Assembly (NCBI RefSeq): GCF_030269605.1
Contig: NZ_BSTQ01000020.1
Span: forward strand, 62,001-126,000
Length of the DNA stretch: 64,000 nt
Source: Lentzea sp. NBRC 105346
Lineage (GTDB): Bacteria > Actinomycetota > Actinomycetes > Mycobacteriales > Pseudonocardiaceae
Direction: 5' to 3'
In this document: positions 16,015 to 23,933 of the stretch, in pieces
Layout: the number at the start of each line of letters is the position of its first letter
Position numbering within the stretch: the first letter of the stretch is position 1
Translations under genes and position numbers: made by a program
The notes under the pieces: model-generated
What the model saw: only the letters and a program-made list of their open reading frames with translations
Told to the model about the DNA's origin: nothing
Databases searched by the model: none

Positions 16015-16391
16015 CCCTCGCCGAACGCCTCCTGTGCGCTGCCCGCGCCGCCGTCGACTCACCCGCGCCCCGGCTCGAAGGGTCGGTGAACGGGTCGCAG
16101 ATCCTCCGCAACGCCCAGCATCACCGGGCCCGCGCCGCCACGATCGCCGTGCTACGCGAGCTCGCCGAGCAGCGCCTCGGGCCCGCCGATCCCGAACGGA
16201 TGCAGCAGTGGCTCACCGCGCTGGCCGCCGAAGTCGAGCAGCTCGACTTTGAGCCGAATCAGTGGTTCACCAAGCCCGCCGAGGTCACCGAGCACCGAGC
16301 GGACGTCGTACCGATCCGGCCTCGCAATGGGCTCTCGCTGGCGGGCGCGTACGTGGACGAGATCGCGTCGTTCAAGTGGGAGGGCTCGTGA
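16011..16391 (+). CDS. Hypothetical early protein, 126 aa
   Basis: GTG overlapping the upstream stop. Helical, Ala/Arg-rich. No recognised motif. Overlaps the second WhiB-like gene. Confidence 0.55.
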   Translation: MTLAERLLCAARAAVDSPAPRLEGSVNGSQILRNAQHHRARAATIAVLRELAEQRLGPADPERMQQWLTALAAEVEQLDFEPNQWFTKPAEVTEHRADVVPIRPRNGLSLAGAYVDEIASFKWEGS

Positions 16392-16951
16392 CGGCCGTCG
16401 AGCTGCCGCGCATCCCGTGGCGCGTGCCGGACTGGCACGCGGACAGCGCGTGCCGCCTGTTCCCCGAACTCGACTGGGTGGAGGCCAAGCCCGGTTCGGC
16501 GCAGGCGTTCGCGTGCCGGATCGTGTGCGCGGCCTGCCCTGTTCGCTGGCAGTGCGCCGAGGACGCGCTCAAGCGCGGGGAGCCGCACGGCATCAGCGGC
16601 GGCCTCGACAAGCAAGACCGCAAGGCGTTGGCCCGCGAGTACGGGTTCCCGCCGCCTACCGTGTTGCCGGACCACGGCACGAACGCCCGCCGGGTCAAGC
16701 ACGGATGCGACTGCGTGCCCTGCAAAGCGGCCCACGCCCTGTACGAGCGGGAACGCCGGGCCCGCAAGCGTGCCCGCGCCGTGTGGTCCGGCCCGCTGCT
16801 GGTGCTCGTCGTGCCGTACAAGGCTGGCCGGGGCCGGATCGCCCGGCCCGGTCAACTGCTGCTGCCGCTCGACCTGCCGACACCGGCCGGTGCCGAGCGA
16901 GAGCCCGTCAGCGAGCCCGTCAGCGAGCCTGCCTTACCCGCCGCAGCCTGA
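16388..16951 (+). CDS. WhiB-like protein fused to a second Cys motif, 187 aa
   Basis: Residues 20-75 have the WhiB cysteine spacing (C22, C47, C50, C56, plus an extra C43) with GISGG in place of the usual GVWGG. Residues 97-125 (HGTNARRVKHGCDCVPCKAA) carry a second cysteine group, C107, C109 and C112, common in actinophage proteins. The C-terminal 60 residues are a basic and then Pro/Glu-rich tail with a direct repeat (EPVSEPVSEP). Probably a cluster-bearing regulator near the late promoter; late-gene activation is an inference. Confidence 0.75.
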   Translation: MTAVELPRIPWRVPDWHADSACRLFPELDWVEAKPGSAQAFACRIVCAACPVRWQCAEDALKRGEPHGISGGLDKQDRKALAREYGFPPPTVLPDHGTNARRVKHGCDCVPCKAAHALYERERRARKRARAVWSGPLLVLVVPYKAGRGRIARPGQLLLPLDLPTPAGAEREPVSEPVSEPALPAAA

Positions 16952-16959
16952 GGAGAACT

Positions 16960-17301
16960 GTGCCACCCGAGGACGACGTGCTCGTCAAATTCCTGCGCCA
17001 CGCCGCGTACGGGCCGCCCGGCGACCTGCTCATCGTCACGCGATGCCGCCGAGGCCGTGTCGACGAGGTAGCAGAGATCGCGTCCCTGCTCGGCGCCGAC
17101 AACGTCCGGTGCAGACACGGCGAACAGATCGAGTTCTTCGGCAGGCGAGTGCTCCTCTGCAACGACGACGAACCGATCCGCTTGCGCGGCATGACCCTTG
17201 CGGGCGCGCTCATTACCGCCGACGCACAGCTAGAGCAGCGGTTCGAGGACGAGCTGCGACACCGCTGCATCAAGCCTGGCGCACCGATCTTCAGAGCCTG
17301 A
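16960..17301 (+). CDS. Hypothetical protein before the HigA-like gene, 113 aa
   Basis: GTG with SD AGGAG at 16951-16955. Alpha/beta protein with VTRCRRGRVDEVAEIASLLG and a C-terminal helix. It occupies the place of a toxin upstream of the HigA-like gene, but no RelE/HigB residues are seen, so it is left unassigned. Confidence 0.6.
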   Translation: MPPEDDVLVKFLRHAAYGPPGDLLIVTRCRRGRVDEVAEIASLLGADNVRCRHGEQIEFFGRRVLLCNDDEPIRLRGMTLAGALITADAQLEQRFEDELRHRCIKPGAPIFRA

Positions 17302-17314
17302 GAGGATGACCGAC

Positions 17315-17599
17315 GTGACCGAGCTGGTCGAATGGAAGCCGGACTGGAGCGTGCACCCCGGCGAGACACTGCGCGAGACCCTCCAGGAGCGCGGGCTGAC
17401 ACAGCTTGCCTGCGCGACGCTGATCGGCCGTACCCCGCAGGTCGTGAACCAGATCATCAACGGCAAAAAGAGCATCACCGCCGACACGGCGCTCGACCTC
17501 GAACACGGCCTCGGCATCAGCGCGGAGTTCTGGGTCAGGTTGCAAGCCGACTACGACCTCAGCGTGGCGAGGCAGCGCCGGGCGCGCACGTCCACTTGA
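17315..17599 (+). CDS. HigA-family antitoxin-like regulator
   Basis: 94-97 aa; a GTG at 17315 has AGAGG 9 nt upstream and is preferred, while an ATG at 17306 is the alternative. HPGETLRETLQERGLTQ, the helix-turn-helix and the ending LGISAEFWVRLQADYDL are the HigA/VapI signature. No HigB toxin lies beside it, so it may be an orphan used as a phage regulator or to block a host toxin. The late promoter overlaps its 3' end. Confidence 0.8.
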   Translation: MTELVEWKPDWSVHPGETLRETLQERGLTQLACATLIGRTPQVVNQIINGKKSITADTALDLEHGLGISAEFWVRLQADYDLSVARQRRARTST

Positions 17600-17626
17600 C
17601 ACGGAATCGAACAGGTGTGCGAGACT
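17596..17626 (+). promoter_or_regulatory. Candidate late promoter
   Basis: A perfect -35 TTGACA at 17596-17601 is followed 19 bp later by GAGACT (17621-17626), close to the actinobacterial TAGACT -10. It stands in front of the terminase genes. Confidence 0.5.
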
Positions 17627-17631
17627 GCGGC

Positions 17632-17662
17632 GCCCGGCCGGTGAGGGAAGCGCTGGCCGGGC
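17632..17662 (+). terminator. GC hairpin in the late leader
   Basis: GCCCGGCC and GGCCGGGC form an 8-bp perfect stem with a 15-nt loop between the candidate late promoter and the first late start. Its place in the leader suggests an antitermination or attenuation target. Confidence 0.45.
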
Positions 17663-17682
17663 ACCACCCGCAGGAGGCACGC

Positions 17683-17859
17683 ATGCCACCCACCCCGCCG
17701 CCCATGGTCGACCAGATCATCCCCCGCACCCTCGCACTCCTCGCCGAACGGCAGAACGAGATCGAACGGCTCGGCAGCATGCGCACACCGATCACCGCCC
17801 CCCACCTCGTCCAGACGCTTGACCTGTGCAAACAGCTCCTGGAGACGCGCGACCAGTAG
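17683..17859 (+). CDS. Small protein at the head of the late operon, 58 aa
   Basis: ATG with a strong SD (CAGGAGG at 17671-17677). Helical protein (ALLAERQNEIERLG). It precedes the terminase small subunit gene and ends 2 nt before the first GGTGACA element. Function unknown. Confidence 0.65.
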   Translation: MPPTPPPMVDQIIPRTLALLAERQNEIERLGSMRTPITAPHLVQTLDLCKQLLETRDQ

Positions 17860-17861
17860 GG

Positions 17862-17891
17862 TGACAGCGGGGCCTGACCGTCCGGGGTGTG
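17862..17891 (+). promoter_or_regulatory. GGTGACA start element, terminase small subunit
   Basis: GGTGACAG lies just after the upstream stop, with the GTG start 27 nt from its TGACA and no SD in between. GCGGGG (17867-17872) can pair with CCCCGC (17896-17901), which places the start codon in the loop. The weakest hairpin of the set. Confidence 0.5.
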
Positions 17892-18461
17892 CCGCCCCCG
17901 CAGCAACGCATGCCGGACGACCAGCGCGCCGAGGTAGCCGACTACATCCGCGCGCACGCAGGCACGCCCGACGGAACCGTCCGGGCGATCGCCGCCCGCT
18001 TCGGCTGCTCCAAAACCACCGTCGGCCGCATCGCCGACCAGCACGGCCTGTCCGACGCCTGGTCCGAAGCCACCGACCGCACCGCCGCGGCCACCGCCGC
18101 ACGCGCCGCCTACGTCGCCGCCCAGCGCGCCGCACTCCAGGAAGACCTGCTCGACACCGCGGCCGACCTCCTCGACAGGCTGCACGACCGAGTCACCCAC
18201 CTGAACGTCGTCAAGGCACCCGGCGAGTTCGCCGGCGAATACGTCGAGAAGACCGAACTACCGTCCGGGCCCGGCGACTGGCGGCAGACCATGCAAGCCG
18301 TCCAACTCGCCAGCTCGCAGGCCGTCGCCCTCGCCAAGCTCGACAACGAGAACACCACCACCGCCTCGGTGACCGGCCTCCTCGACGCGTTCATGGAAGA
18401 CCTGCAGGCCGACCGCGAAGCCCGCGAGCCGGGCGAGCAGCCGCCGGACGGTGAACCGTGA
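17889..18461 (+). CDS. Terminase small subunit-like protein
   Basis: 190 aa. Residues about 20-60 form a helix-turn-helix (VRAIAARFGCSKTTVGRIAD), then a long helical oligomerisation region and an acidic tail, the plan of terminase small subunits that recognise the packaging site. It lies two genes before the large subunit. Start GTG set by the GGTGACA element. Confidence 0.7.
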   Translation: MPPPQQRMPDDQRAEVADYIRAHAGTPDGTVRAIAARFGCSKTTVGRIADQHGLSDAWSEATDRTAAATAARAAYVAAQRAALQEDLLDTAADLLDRLHDRVTHLNVVKAPGEFAGEYVEKTELPSGPGDWRQTMQAVQLASSQAVALAKLDNENTTTASVTGLLDAFMEDLQADREAREPGEQPPDGEP

Positions 18462-18622
18462 TCCGACTCGTCGTCGACCTGTTCGGGCTCCGCCTCGCCG
18501 TGAAGCTCACCCGCCCCGACCACGGGCCCGCGGTCGTCTCCAACACGGCCACCGACCTCGAGGACGAGAGCGACTTCGGGTTCCGGCCCGCCGAGATCGA
18601 CGCCCACACGGACACCGGTTGA
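18458..18622 (+). CDS. Hypothetical 54-aa protein between the terminase genes
   Basis: GTG overlapping the upstream stop; its TGA overlaps the TTG start of the large terminase. Acidic C-terminus (DLEDESDFGFRPAEID). Coupled overlaps on both sides support translation. Unknown role. Confidence 0.6.
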   Translation: MIRLVVDLFGLRLAVKLTRPDHGPAVVSNTATDLEDESDFGFRPAEIDAHTDTG

Positions 18623-19908
18623 TCACGCACGCGCGGCTGTCCACCAAGCAGAAGGACAGCATCCTCGACGCCGTCTGCCGCATCAACCTGTGGGAAGGGG
18701 CAATCAGGTCTGGCAAGACCATCGCCTCGATCCTTGCGTGGCTGCTGTACGTGCGGAACGCCCCGCCCGGCCCGCTAGCGATCATCGGCAAGACCCGCGA
18801 CTCCATCGGGCGCAACGTCCTCGACGTCATCGCCGACATCGCGCCCGGCGCCATCGTGTTCAACCGCGGCGCCCCTACCTGCCGCATCCTCGGCAGGCTC
18901 GTGCACGTCATCGGCGCCAACGACGCCAAAGCGGAGAAGGTGCTCCGCGGCCTCACCCTCGCCGGTGCCTACGTAGACGAGGTCACCGTCATCCCCGAAG
19001 GGTTCTTCCGGCAGCTCCTCGGACGTCTCTCCGTGCCGGGCGCCAAGTTGTTCGGCACGACGAACCCGGACACGCCGAGCCACTGGTTGATGAAGGACTT
19101 CATCAAGAAGCTGACGCTCCCCGTCGGCGACCCGGACCGGCCCGACATGGTGTCGTTCCACTTCGAGCTCACCGACAACCCCGGCCTCGAACCGGACTAC
19201 GTGGCCGGCCTGATGGCAGAGTTCACCGGCCTGTGGTTCCTGCGATTCATCCGCGGCCTGTGGGTCGCGGCCGAGGGCGCGATCTACTCCATGCTCGAGG
19301 AGCAGAAGCACACCAGGCCCGCACCGCCCAAAGACCGGTGGCAGGCCGCGCTCGTCGGCATCGACTTCGGCACGAGCAATCCCACGCACGCCCTCCTCGT
19401 CGTGCTCGCCGCCGACGAGGAGGGCGAGCTCGGGCTCTACGTGGTCGCCGAGTGGGAACACGACGGCCGCGCCAAGGGCCAGCTGTCGACCGCCCAGCAG
19501 TCCGACCGGCTGATGAAGTGGGCCGCGCCGCTGCTCGCCGACACCGGCCTCGACCCCATCGTCGTGCTCGACCCCTCAGCGGCCCCGCTGCGCGTGCAGA
19601 TGCGCGCCGACGGCTGGCCCGGCCTGCGATCCGCCGACAACCGAGTGGACGTCGGCCTGCAGGCCGTCGCGTCACTGTTCGCGGGCGCCCGCCTGTTCAT
19701 CGACCCGGTCGCGTGCCCGGTGCTGTGGGACCAGCTGTGCGGCTACGTGTGGGACGAGAAAGCGCTCGTCGAGCGCGGCATCGAGCAGCCCGTGAAGCTG
19801 AACGATCACGGCTGCGACGCCCTCCGCTACGCCATCATGGCGGCCCGGATGATCTGGCGCGTCTGGCTCCCCGCGCTCGCCGCCGAAGACACTAGGCAGG
19901 CTGCGTAG
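18619..19908 (+). CDS. Terminase large subunit
   Basis: 429 aa from a TTG start that overlaps the upstream TGA. The Walker A is GAIRSGKT (27-34), Walker B ends in AYVDE (D120/E121), and GTTNPDTPSHW (146-156) is the coupling motif. The C-terminal nuclease begins with VGIDFGTSN (D249), and a late Asp lies in DHGCDALRY. It packages DNA into the prohead through the portal encoded downstream. No HNH gene is seen beside it. Confidence 0.9.
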   Translation: MITHARLSTKQKDSILDAVCRINLWEGAIRSGKTIASILAWLLYVRNAPPGPLAIIGKTRDSIGRNVLDVIADIAPGAIVFNRGAPTCRILGRLVHVIGANDAKAEKVLRGLTLAGAYVDEVTVIPEGFFRQLLGRLSVPGAKLFGTTNPDTPSHWLMKDFIKKLTLPVGDPDRPDMVSFHFELTDNPGLEPDYVAGLMAEFTGLWFLRFIRGLWVAAEGAIYSMLEEQKHTRPAPPKDRWQAALVGIDFGTSNPTHALLVVLAADEEGELGLYVVAEWEHDGRAKGQLSTAQQSDRLMKWAAPLLADTGLDPIVVLDPSAAPLRVQMRADGWPGLRSADNRVDVGLQAVASLFAGARLFIDPVACPVLWDQLCGYVWDEKALVERGIEQPVKLNDHGCDALRYAIMAARMIWRVWLPALAAEDTRQAA

Positions 19909-20212
19909 GCGAACCCTCGTCACGCTTCGCTGGCGTCGTGCGCACGAACAGCCCGCCGGCCGTCGTCAGCACGCCGACGCCGAGCAGCCCCCACGACCAG
20001 CCCTGCCGGGTGCTGACCGCGCTGTCGCACGTCGTGCGCCAGTTGTCCGGCGCGCCGATGGGCTTCTCGCTGACCATGCCGAACCCGTTGCCGCACTCGA
20101 TGCTCTCGATGATGAGGCTGTCGGACGCGAGCGTGACCGGGAACAGCAGCGCGAAGAACCCGACCACGGCGAGCACGCCGCCGGTGATCGCGATGTAGAG
20201 GCGCGGGGACAT
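19892..20212 (-). CDS. Antisense membrane moron, 106 aa
   Basis: Minus-strand gene between terminase and portal, overlapping the terminase 3' end by 17 bp. The ATG at 20212 has a GGGAGG SD. Two membrane helices (residues about 6-30 and 77-97) flank an external loop with two cysteines (IESIECGNGFG and TTCDSA) that could form a disulfide. Opposite orientation inside the late operon is typical of morons expressed in lysogens, for example for superinfection exclusion. That role is inferred. Confidence 0.75.
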   Translation of the reverse strand: MSPRLYIAITGGVLAVVGFFALLFPVTLASDSLIIESIECGNGFGMVSEKPIGAPDNWRTTCDSAVSTRQGWSWGLLGVGVLTTAGGLFVRTTPAKRDEGSPTQPA

Positions 20213-20332
20213 CCGATTCCCTCCCAGAAGTCGTCTCCCAAGCAAGTCGTGCCGATCTCACGACGCGTTACCGGTGACAGCCGTTGCCCACGTTGGCCAA
20301 GTGCACCCGCTCGGCGCAACACGCCGAGCCTC

Positions 20333-20427
20333 GTGCCCGGCTCAGTGGCCTAGTAGGGGAAGCCTGGACGGTCCGTAAGTTGGGGGCCTGCGGTTCGCCG
20401 CAGCGGGTTCGAATCCCGTCGGGTACA
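20333..20427 (+). tRNA. tRNA-like sequence, class II shape, anticodon arm irregular
   Basis: The acceptor strands GTGCCCG and CGGGTAC pair over 7 bp with one G-U. A perfect T arm (CGGG TTCGAAT CCCG) is preceded by a long variable arm CTGCGG-TTCG-CCGCAG, giving 95 nt as in Leu/Ser/Tyr tRNAs. The anticodon region does not fold normally: GGTCC pairs with GGGCC only with a 9-nt loop, and about 10 extra bases follow the D region. No CCA is encoded. It may be a decayed or unusual phage tRNA. Confidence 0.4.
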
Positions 20428-20453
20428 CGACGAGCACCGCCCACGTTCGATGG

Positions 20454-20483
20454 TGACACGTCACCACGAGCGTGGGCGGTGTG
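20454..20483 (+). promoter_or_regulatory. GGTGACA start element, portal gene
   Basis: GGTGACAC is 27 nt before the GTG at 20481. CCAC and GTGG form the inner stem with a GAGC loop, and CAC (20457-20459) can pair with the GTG start. There is no SD. Confidence 0.6.
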
Positions 20484-22115
20484 CTGATCGAGCCCGGAAG
20501 CCAGTGGCCGCCCCCAGGGCATTGGAAGATCCGCCACTACTGGCAGTCCTGGAGTGCCTACTGGAGTGGCGACCTGGCCGCGCTCAAAACCTACGGCTCG
20601 TGCACCGCGCCCGGCGGCTACTGGGCGCGCATGAAGGCCAAGCCCGGCAACCGCGAGATCCACGTCCCCATCGCTGCCGACATCGCCCGCACCTCCGCCG
20701 AACTCGTTGCCGGCGACACCCCGGTGATCGACTGGGAGGACCAGCAGGCCGAAACCGCGGACAGTTCGAACGGGAACGCGCCGCGGCGGAAGAGCCCGCT
20801 TCAGGACACGTGGGACAACATCGCGCAAACCATCGGCTGGGCCAACAAACTGCTGCAGGGCGCCGAGATCGGCTCGCCGATCGGCGGCTGGTACCTGCGG
20901 GCCGCGTGGGACGAGCGGCTGGGCAAGCGTCCGCTGCTCACCGTTGTACGCGGCGACGAGGCCCTGCCCATGTTCCTGTTCGACGAACTGATCGCCGTGA
21001 CGTTCGTTCAGGAGCTCGACGCGCCGCAGGGCTGGAAGACGCGCAGCGACGGCGAGGTGTTCCGCTGGCTGGAGCACCACGAGCCCGGCCAGATCCGCCA
21101 CGAGCTGTGGCTCGGTTCGACGTCGAACGTGGGCGACCCGCTGCCGCTTACAGAGCACCCGACCACCGCCGGGTTCCTACCGGTGATCGACACCTCGACG
21201 GTTCGACCCAACGGCATCCTCGTCGAGCACGTGCCCAACGACTTGCCGATGACGCTTGACGTGCTCCCGCTCGGGCGCTCCGACCTTCAGGGTGTCGAGA
21301 CGCTGCTTGACGCGCTCGACGAGGCCATGGCGTCGTGGATGCAGGACATTGAGCTGGCCAAGGCGCGGATCCTCGCGTCGAAGGAGATGCTCGACCCGGT
21401 CACGCGCGCGAACACCAGCAGCGGCGCGGCCACCGGGTTCTTCGGAAGCATGTTTGGCCGGCGCGAGAACACCAACCCGGCGCGAGCGTTCGACACGGAC
21501 GCGAAGGTCTTCACCCCGCTGGAGATGCCCGCCGAGGACGGCGGCAAGGTCGCGCCGATCACCCTCGTGCAGTTCGCGATCCGCTTCCAAGAGCACGAAG
21601 CCACGGTGCTGCAGCTCATCGAGCAGATCGTCAGCCGGGCTGGGTACGCGCCACAGACGTTCGGCATGCACGTCGAGGGCCAGTTGAGCGGCACGGCGAT
21701 GCGCCGCCGCGAGCAGAAGTCCTACCGCACCCGCGACCGGAAGCGCCGCTACATGCGGCCTGCGCTCGAGCGGATCGCCGAGACCCTGATGCTGCTGAAC
21801 GCGGTCCTCAACCCAGATGCGCCGCGGCCAACGCAGCGGCCGACGCTGGTGTGGCGAGAGACCGACCAGTCCGACCCGCTGGAGATGGCGCAGGTCGTCG
21901 AGCTGCTGTCGCGTGCCCGTGCCGCGTCGAAGGAAGTGCTGGTGAAGGCCGCTCACCCCGAGTGGGACGACACCCAGGTCGGGGAAGAGGTCAAGCGGCT
22001 GATGGCGGAGGACGCCGGGATGATGGCTCCAGCCCCGACGGGGTTCGAGTCGCCGGTCGGCCCCGTCCCGCAGGGCAACGGCGTGCCGTCCCCGAACGCC
22101 GGGCCGCAGGGGTAG
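20481..22115 (+). CDS. Portal protein
   Basis: 544 aa (547 if an in-frame GTG at 20472 is used; the element spacing favours 20481). The size and sequence match SPP1/A118-type portals: an N-terminal domain with IHVPIAADIARTSAELVAGD, a central stem region (TLDVLPLGRSDLQGVETLLD) and QKSYRTRDRKRRY in the wing/clip part. Twelve copies would form the DNA channel at one capsid vertex and dock terminase. Confidence 0.85.
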   Translation: MLIEPGSQWPPPGHWKIRHYWQSWSAYWSGDLAALKTYGSCTAPGGYWARMKAKPGNREIHVPIAADIARTSAELVAGDTPVIDWEDQQAETADSSNGNAPRRKSPLQDTWDNIAQTIGWANKLLQGAEIGSPIGGWYLRAAWDERLGKRPLLTVVRGDEALPMFLFDELIAVTFVQELDAPQGWKTRSDGEVFRWLEHHEPGQIRHELWLGSTSNVGDPLPLTEHPTTAGFLPVIDTSTVRPNGILVEHVPNDLPMTLDVLPLGRSDLQGVETLLDALDEAMASWMQDIELAKARILASKEMLDPVTRANTSSGAATGFFGSMFGRRENTNPARAFDTDAKVFTPLEMPAEDGGKVAPITLVQFAIRFQEHEATVLQLIEQIVSRAGYAPQTFGMHVEGQLSGTAMRRREQKSYRTRDRKRRYMRPALERIAETLMLLNAVLNPDAPRPTQRPTLVWRETDQSDPLEMAQVVELLSRARAASKEVLVKAAHPEWDDTQVGEEVKRLMAEDAGMMAPAPTGFESPVGPVPQGNGVPSPNAGPQG

Positions 22116-22118
22116 CCC

Positions 22119-23183
22119 GTGAAGGGCGTCAACCCCGCCGACGCCTACCGCGTCCTGAAGACCCTGACCGATGTGTGGGATGCCGCGTCGGAGCGGATGC
22201 TCACCACGGTGACGAGACGCCTCGCGCGCGGCGTTACCGAACCCGGCTGGGCCGAAAACAAGTCCCGCGAGGTCTTGCTCGTGCGCGCCGAGCTTCGCGG
22301 CATCGTCGAGCAGCACCTCGCCGCGGGGCTCGAAGACCGGGCGACCGCTGCGTTGGAGGAGGCGTACGGGATCGGGGCGAAGGTCGCCGAGCGGCTGGAC
22401 CAGACGTCGATCGAGACGGACGTGTCGCGTGTGGTCCGGCTGGCGGCGATGTTCGTGCAGCGGCTGCGCGGCACGTTCGTGCCGGTGACCCGGTCGCATG
22501 AGGACGTGTTCACGCGTGCGATTGGCGACACCGAGCTGCTGATGCAGACCGGCACCATCGTCCGCCGCGAGGCGGTCGCCGAGGCCGTCGACCGGCTCAT
22601 CACGTCCGGTGTGGACAGGTTCCGCGCTGAGGATGGGAAGCAGTGGCACCTCGACTCGTACGTGCGGATGGCCGGCAGGACCATGGCGCAGCAGGCCGCG
22701 GTCGAGGGCCAGCTGGATGGCATGGTGGCCCGCGGCCGGGACCTGATCGTGGTGTCCGATTCGGCGCGTGAGTGCGCGTTGTGCCGACCGTGGGAGGGCA
22801 AACTCCTGTCAATCACGGGTGCGTCGGTGGGCGAGGTGATCGACGGACACGAGGTCGAGTCCACTGTGGCCCTTGCTCGTGCGGCCGGCCTGTGGCACCC
22901 GAACTGCACGCATCGCGGCGACATGTTCACGCCCGGCCTGACGCTGATCTCCGAGCCGCAGGAGAACCCGGCAGGCTACGCCGAGGCGCAGAACCTGCGG
23001 CGGATGGAGCGCCACATGCGGCAGCTGAAGCGGCAGCTCGCCGCGGTGCAGCAACTCGGCGACACCCAGGCGGCGCGGCGGTTGCGGCAGAGGATCCGGG
23101 CGTACGGGCATCGGATCGAGGAGTATGCGACCGCGACCGGCCAGAACCGGCGCCGCGAGCGCGAGCGACCCGTCGGCGGATGA
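22119..23183 (+). CDS. MuF-like minor capsid protein
   Basis: 354 aa, directly after portal as expected. The C-terminal part has DSARECALCRPWEGK followed about 60 residues later by HPNCTHRGDMFTPG, the conserved Cys/His pattern of phage minor capsid protein 2/MuF proteins, which enter the head with the portal. GTG start. No toxin-like domain is seen at the C-terminus, which is basic (RRRERERP). Confidence 0.8.
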   Translation: MKGVNPADAYRVLKTLTDVWDAASERMLTTVTRRLARGVTEPGWAENKSREVLLVRAELRGIVEQHLAAGLEDRATAALEEAYGIGAKVAERLDQTSIETDVSRVVRLAAMFVQRLRGTFVPVTRSHEDVFTRAIGDTELLMQTGTIVRREAVAEAVDRLITSGVDRFRAEDGKQWHLDSYVRMAGRTMAQQAAVEGQLDGMVARGRDLIVVSDSARECALCRPWEGKLLSITGASVGEVIDGHEVESTVALARAAGLWHPNCTHRGDMFTPGLTLISEPQENPAGYAEAQNLRRMERHMRQLKRQLAAVQQLGDTQAARRLRQRIRAYGHRIEEYATATGQNRRRERERPVGG

Positions 23184-23209
23184 CACGCGCTCGGCACGGT
23201 CGCAGCATG
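23181..23209 (+). promoter_or_regulatory. GGTGACA-type start element, 99-aa head gene
   Basis: The stop TGA of the MuF-like gene is the TGA of TGACAC, preceded by GGA rather than GG. The ATG is 26 nt downstream. GCGCTC (23187-23192) pairs with GAGCGC (23209-23214), which overlaps the ATG. Confidence 0.5.
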
Positions 23210-23506
23210 AGCGCACTCACCGACGGGGTTCCGCCCGTTCCCGTACCCAGCATCGGCCGCATCGTCCACTACCGACTGTCCGAGCATGACGCCGAGGCGA
23301 TCACCGCGGCCCGCAACAACTCGGAGGGTCGCGACCGTGGCAACGTGGTCGTCGCTGGCCAGTCGTATCCGGCGACCGTCGTGCGGACCTTCGGAGGGCA
23401 CGCCGCGAACCTGCAGGTGCACCTGGACGGCACCGACACCTACTGGGCGACCTCGCGCGTGCCCGGCGAGGACAACGGTCAGTGGTGCTGGCCCGCGCGC
23501 GTCTGA
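23207..23506 (+). CDS. Small head-region protein, 99 aa
   Basis: A widespread actinophage type: VHYRLSEHDAEAI, then a loop, then SYPATVVRTFG and a Trp-rich end (YWATSRVPGEDNGQWCWP). Usually found among structural genes but without assigned function. No SD; start given by the upstream element. Confidence 0.65.
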   Translation: MSALTDGVPPVPVPSIGRIVHYRLSEHDAEAITAARNNSEGRDRGNVVVAGQSYPATVVRTFGGHAANLQVHLDGTDTYWATSRVPGEDNGQWCWPARV

Positions 23507-23514
23507 TCGAGAGG

Positions 23515-23550
23515 TGACAGCGTGCCGTGACCCTCGCGGTCATGGCACGC
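23515..23550 (+). promoter_or_regulatory. GGTGACA start element with 13-bp stem, 23542 gene
   Basis: GAGGTGACAG, then GCGTGCCGTGACC (23520-23532) pairs with GGTCATGGCACGC (23538-23550) over 13 bp including one G-U. The ATG at 23542 is inside the 3' arm, 27 nt from TGACA. Confidence 0.65.
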
Positions 23551-23883
23551 ACCCTCATCGCGAAGATCGACACCACCCGCTCCGGCGGCGAGCCCCCCAT
23601 GACCAACGTCGATGCCGCGGCAAGTCCGAACGGCATGTACTTCCCGTGGACCGAGACCGCCCGGCTGCTCGTGCAGACCGGCGGCACCGCCACCAACGTC
23701 ACCGTCGATGTCGCGACTCAGGTGGACGGTCTGGACCCGGCCAACCGGGTCGTCGCGGTCGCCGCCACTACGCCCGTCGGCAACATCATGGGTCCGTGGG
23801 GACCGGAGTACCGGCAGGCCGACGGCAACGTGTACGTCAACTTCTCGTCGGCGACCAACGCCAAGGTGTGCGTCATCGACTGA
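23542..23883 (+). CDS. Putative head decoration/fibre protein, copy 1 (113 aa)
   Basis: Beta-rich protein resembling the product of 25679: both begin MART and share a G-x-A-x-NVT segment, a VVAV-A-T stretch, an IGP/MGP turn and a C-terminal Ser/Phe strand. The pair flanks scaffold and capsid genes. Small Ig-like or jelly-roll decoration proteins are the nearest idea. Start ATG at 23542 is preferred over a GTG at 23527, which lies in the stem. Confidence 0.55.
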   Translation: MARTLIAKIDTTRSGGEPPMTNVDAAASPNGMYFPWTETARLLVQTGGTATNVTVDVATQVDGLDPANRVVAVAATTPVGNIMGPWGPEYRQADGNVYVNFSSATNAKVCVID

Positions 23884-23903
23884 GGCGGGACGGCCGCGAG
23901 TGG

Positions 23904-23933
23904 TGACACGTCCGGCTGATTGTGCCGGACGTG
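23904..23933 (+). promoter_or_regulatory. GGTGACA start element with 10-bp stem, scaffold gene
   Basis: CACGTCCGGC (23907-23916) pairs perfectly with GCCGGACGTG (23924-23933) around a 7-nt loop. The last three bases are the GTG start at 23931, paired with the CAC of TGACAC. Spacing is 27 nt. No SD is present. Confidence 0.7.

Noticed and set aside
20301..20378. A 25-codon frame from a GTG placed 26 nt after GGTGACAG at 20275
   Set aside because: It fits the start-element spacing, but the peptide is short, overlaps the tRNA-like sequence and has no clear stem, so it is not listed as a gene.
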